Assembly (NCBI RefSeq): GCF_002858805.1
Contig: NZ_PJZI01000001.1
Coordinates: forward strand, 298,285-362,284
Direction of reading: 5' to 3'
Length of the DNA: 64,000 nt
Origin: Chimaeribacter arupi
Lineage (GTDB): Bacteria; Pseudomonadota; Gammaproteobacteria; Enterobacterales; Enterobacteriaceae
This document shows, in pieces, positions 63,072 to 64,000 of this stretch (positions are counted from its first letter, which is position 1; every line of letters starts with the position of its first letter). The notes under the pieces are model-generated. The model was not told the DNA's origin. It made no database searches and worked only from the letters and a program-made list of their open reading frames with translations. The position numbers and the translations under genes are program-made.

Positions 63072-63761
63072 TCAGTCTGCATCTGTCAGCAGTGCCAGAC
63101 AGGCTGCATGAGCTGCGGCGCTGTCGGAGGCCAGAATCGCCGCGACAATCGCATGATGGTGGTGAAGTTTAATCACCTCATTCCCGGTTATGGTCTGGAA
63201 GTAGCGGTGATAGACCGAGCTGAACAGATTGGCGAATGACGTCAGGAACGGGTTGGCGCTGGCTTCATAAATCAGCTGGTGGAATTGGCCATCCACCGCA
63301 ATCCATCGTTCACGATCGAACTCGTCGTCCAGTGCGCGCATTTCCCCCATATATAAAGAGAGCTGGTGCTTCTGTTCCGGCGTTGCCTGCGTCGCTGCCA
63401 GAAAACAGGCCTGGGGTTCCAGGGCGGTACGCATAATAAGGAAGTGCTGCATCACCTCCTGGCTGTTTTCCCGGTTCATCCACCATGTCAGCAAATCCTG
63501 ATCAAGGAAGTTCCAGTTAGTCTGCTGCATCACCCGCGTACCGATACGCGGGCGCGGTAACACCATGCCTTTGGCCGCCAGCGTCTTGACCGCTTCCCTT
63601 ACCGCCGTGCGGCTGACGCCATAAATACCGGCCAGTTCCATTTCACCCGGCAGGATGCTGCCTTCTTTATAATGGCCGGACAGCAGCTGCTGAGCGATTT
63701 TCTCTGCAAGGAGGTAAGAAAGATTGCGCTGAGCAGCCTGTTGCTGCGCATTGATCGGCAT
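63072..63761 (-). CDS. yieP: GntR/FadR-family regulator YieP
   Basis: FadR-type regulator (229 residues) of poorly known targets. N-terminal winged helix (GSILPGEMELAGIYGVSRTAVREAVKTLAAKGMVLPRPRIGTRV) and a C-terminal all-helical FCD domain with metal-binding His and Asp residues. ATG 63761 begins MPINAQQQAAQRNLSYLL, as in E. coli. It converges on rbsR with zero spacing (hsrA, usually between, is missing) and is divergent from the rRNA promoter. Confidence 0.95.
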   Translation of the reverse strand: MPINAQQQAAQRNLSYLLAEKIAQQLLSGHYKEGSILPGEMELAGIYGVSRTAVREAVKTLAAKGMVLPRPRIGTRVMQQTNWNFLDQDLLTWWMNRENSQEVMQHFLIMRTALEPQACFLAATQATPEQKHQLSLYMGEMRALDDEFDRERWIAVDGQFHQLIYEASANPFLTSFANLFSSVYHRYFQTITGNEVIKLHHHHAIVAAILASDSAAAHAACLALLTDAD

Positions 63762-63889
63762 GATAGTTGTCCTGAATAGCGGTGTTGGTGCAGCCTGTAC
63801 TTTACCGATTATGGGCAAAACCAGCGCTGGAAAGTAAGAAAAAGCGGGAAATTGCTGCTTTAAACTTCACTTTGTCTAAACATTCGCCG

Positions 63890-63952
63890 GTTGAATAATT
63901 TTTTGAATTTAGGGGTTGCAGGTTGTCAGGAACTCCCTATAATGCGCCTCCA
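63890..63952 (+). promoter_or_regulatory. rRNA operon P1 promoter
   Basis: TTGCAG (63916-63921), a 16-bp spacer, TATAAT (63938-63943) and the GC-rich discriminator GCGCCTCCACTG fit an enterobacterial rrn P1. An AT-rich UP-element-like stretch (TTGAATAATTTTTTGAATTT) precedes the -35. The 16S gene itself would lie right of the window, matching the yieP-rrsC order of E. coli. Confidence 0.88.
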
Positions 63953-64000
63953 CTGACCGGGAACAACGACCAACACGTCGCCGGGTCAGGAAGAGATAAG

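Overview
This window is the replication-origin neighbourhood of an enterobacterial (Enterobacterales) chromosome. The order gyrB-recF-dnaN-dnaA-rpmH-rnpA-yidD-yidC-mnmE, then pst-phoU, glmUS, the atp operon, rsmG-mnmG-oriC-mioC-asnC, viaA-ravA, kup, rbsDACBKR, yieP and an rRNA promoter is the Escherichia-type backbone. The proteins are close to their E. coli counterparts in length and motif. It is not E. coli: tnaCAB, bgl/cbr, asnA and hsrA are missing from their usual places, and several interruptions carry other genes. The genus cannot be fixed from sequence alone; a plant- or soil-associated member of Yersiniaceae, Pectobacteriaceae or Erwiniaceae is a reasonable guess.

Layout: 1-10262 is the dnaA/rpmH divergon with its DnaA boxes and GATC cluster, continuing to mnmE. 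Positions 10280-17289 hold accessory genes in the place of tna: a rhamnose/AI-2-type sugar ABC transporter and a chemoreceptor with a near-perfect sigma-28 promoter. Positions 17550-21270 are yieE, yieF, adeP and yieH. Positions 21280-24050 are a QuiC-type 3-dehydroshikimate dehydratase with a divergent TetR regulator, apparently started at CTG. Positions 24124-28837 are phoU-pstBACS with PhoB boxes. Positions 28995-36601 are an accessory block between pstS and glmS (the attTn7 side): a secreted coiled-coil orphan, a five-gene DMSO-reductase-family operon with an unusual iron-sulfur/zinc-ribbon protein, an alpha/beta hydrolase and a truncated AhpD-like gene. Positions 36602-47217 are glmUS and the nine-gene ATP synthase operon. 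Positions 47218-51866 are rsmG, mnmG, a complete oriC, mioC and asnC. Positions 51968-57106 are viaA-ravA and kup, and kup is preceded by a 31-codon leader ORF overlapping its start codon. Positions 57128-64000 are the ribose operon with two RbsR operators, yieP, and the P1 promoter of an rRNA operon that lies beyond the right edge.

Functionally, the window combines replication initiation and its control, protein and tRNA maturation (YidC, RnpA, MnmE/MnmG), phosphate, potassium, ribose and purine transport, cell-wall amino-sugar synthesis and ATP synthesis. The accessory blocks add sugar uptake, chemotaxis, aromatic catabolism and anaerobic respiration. The observations most worth follow-up are the kup leader ORF, the dms-type operon with its extra iron-sulfur protein, the heptad-repeat secreted protein, the CTG-start regulator, and several strong inverted repeats in essential operons.
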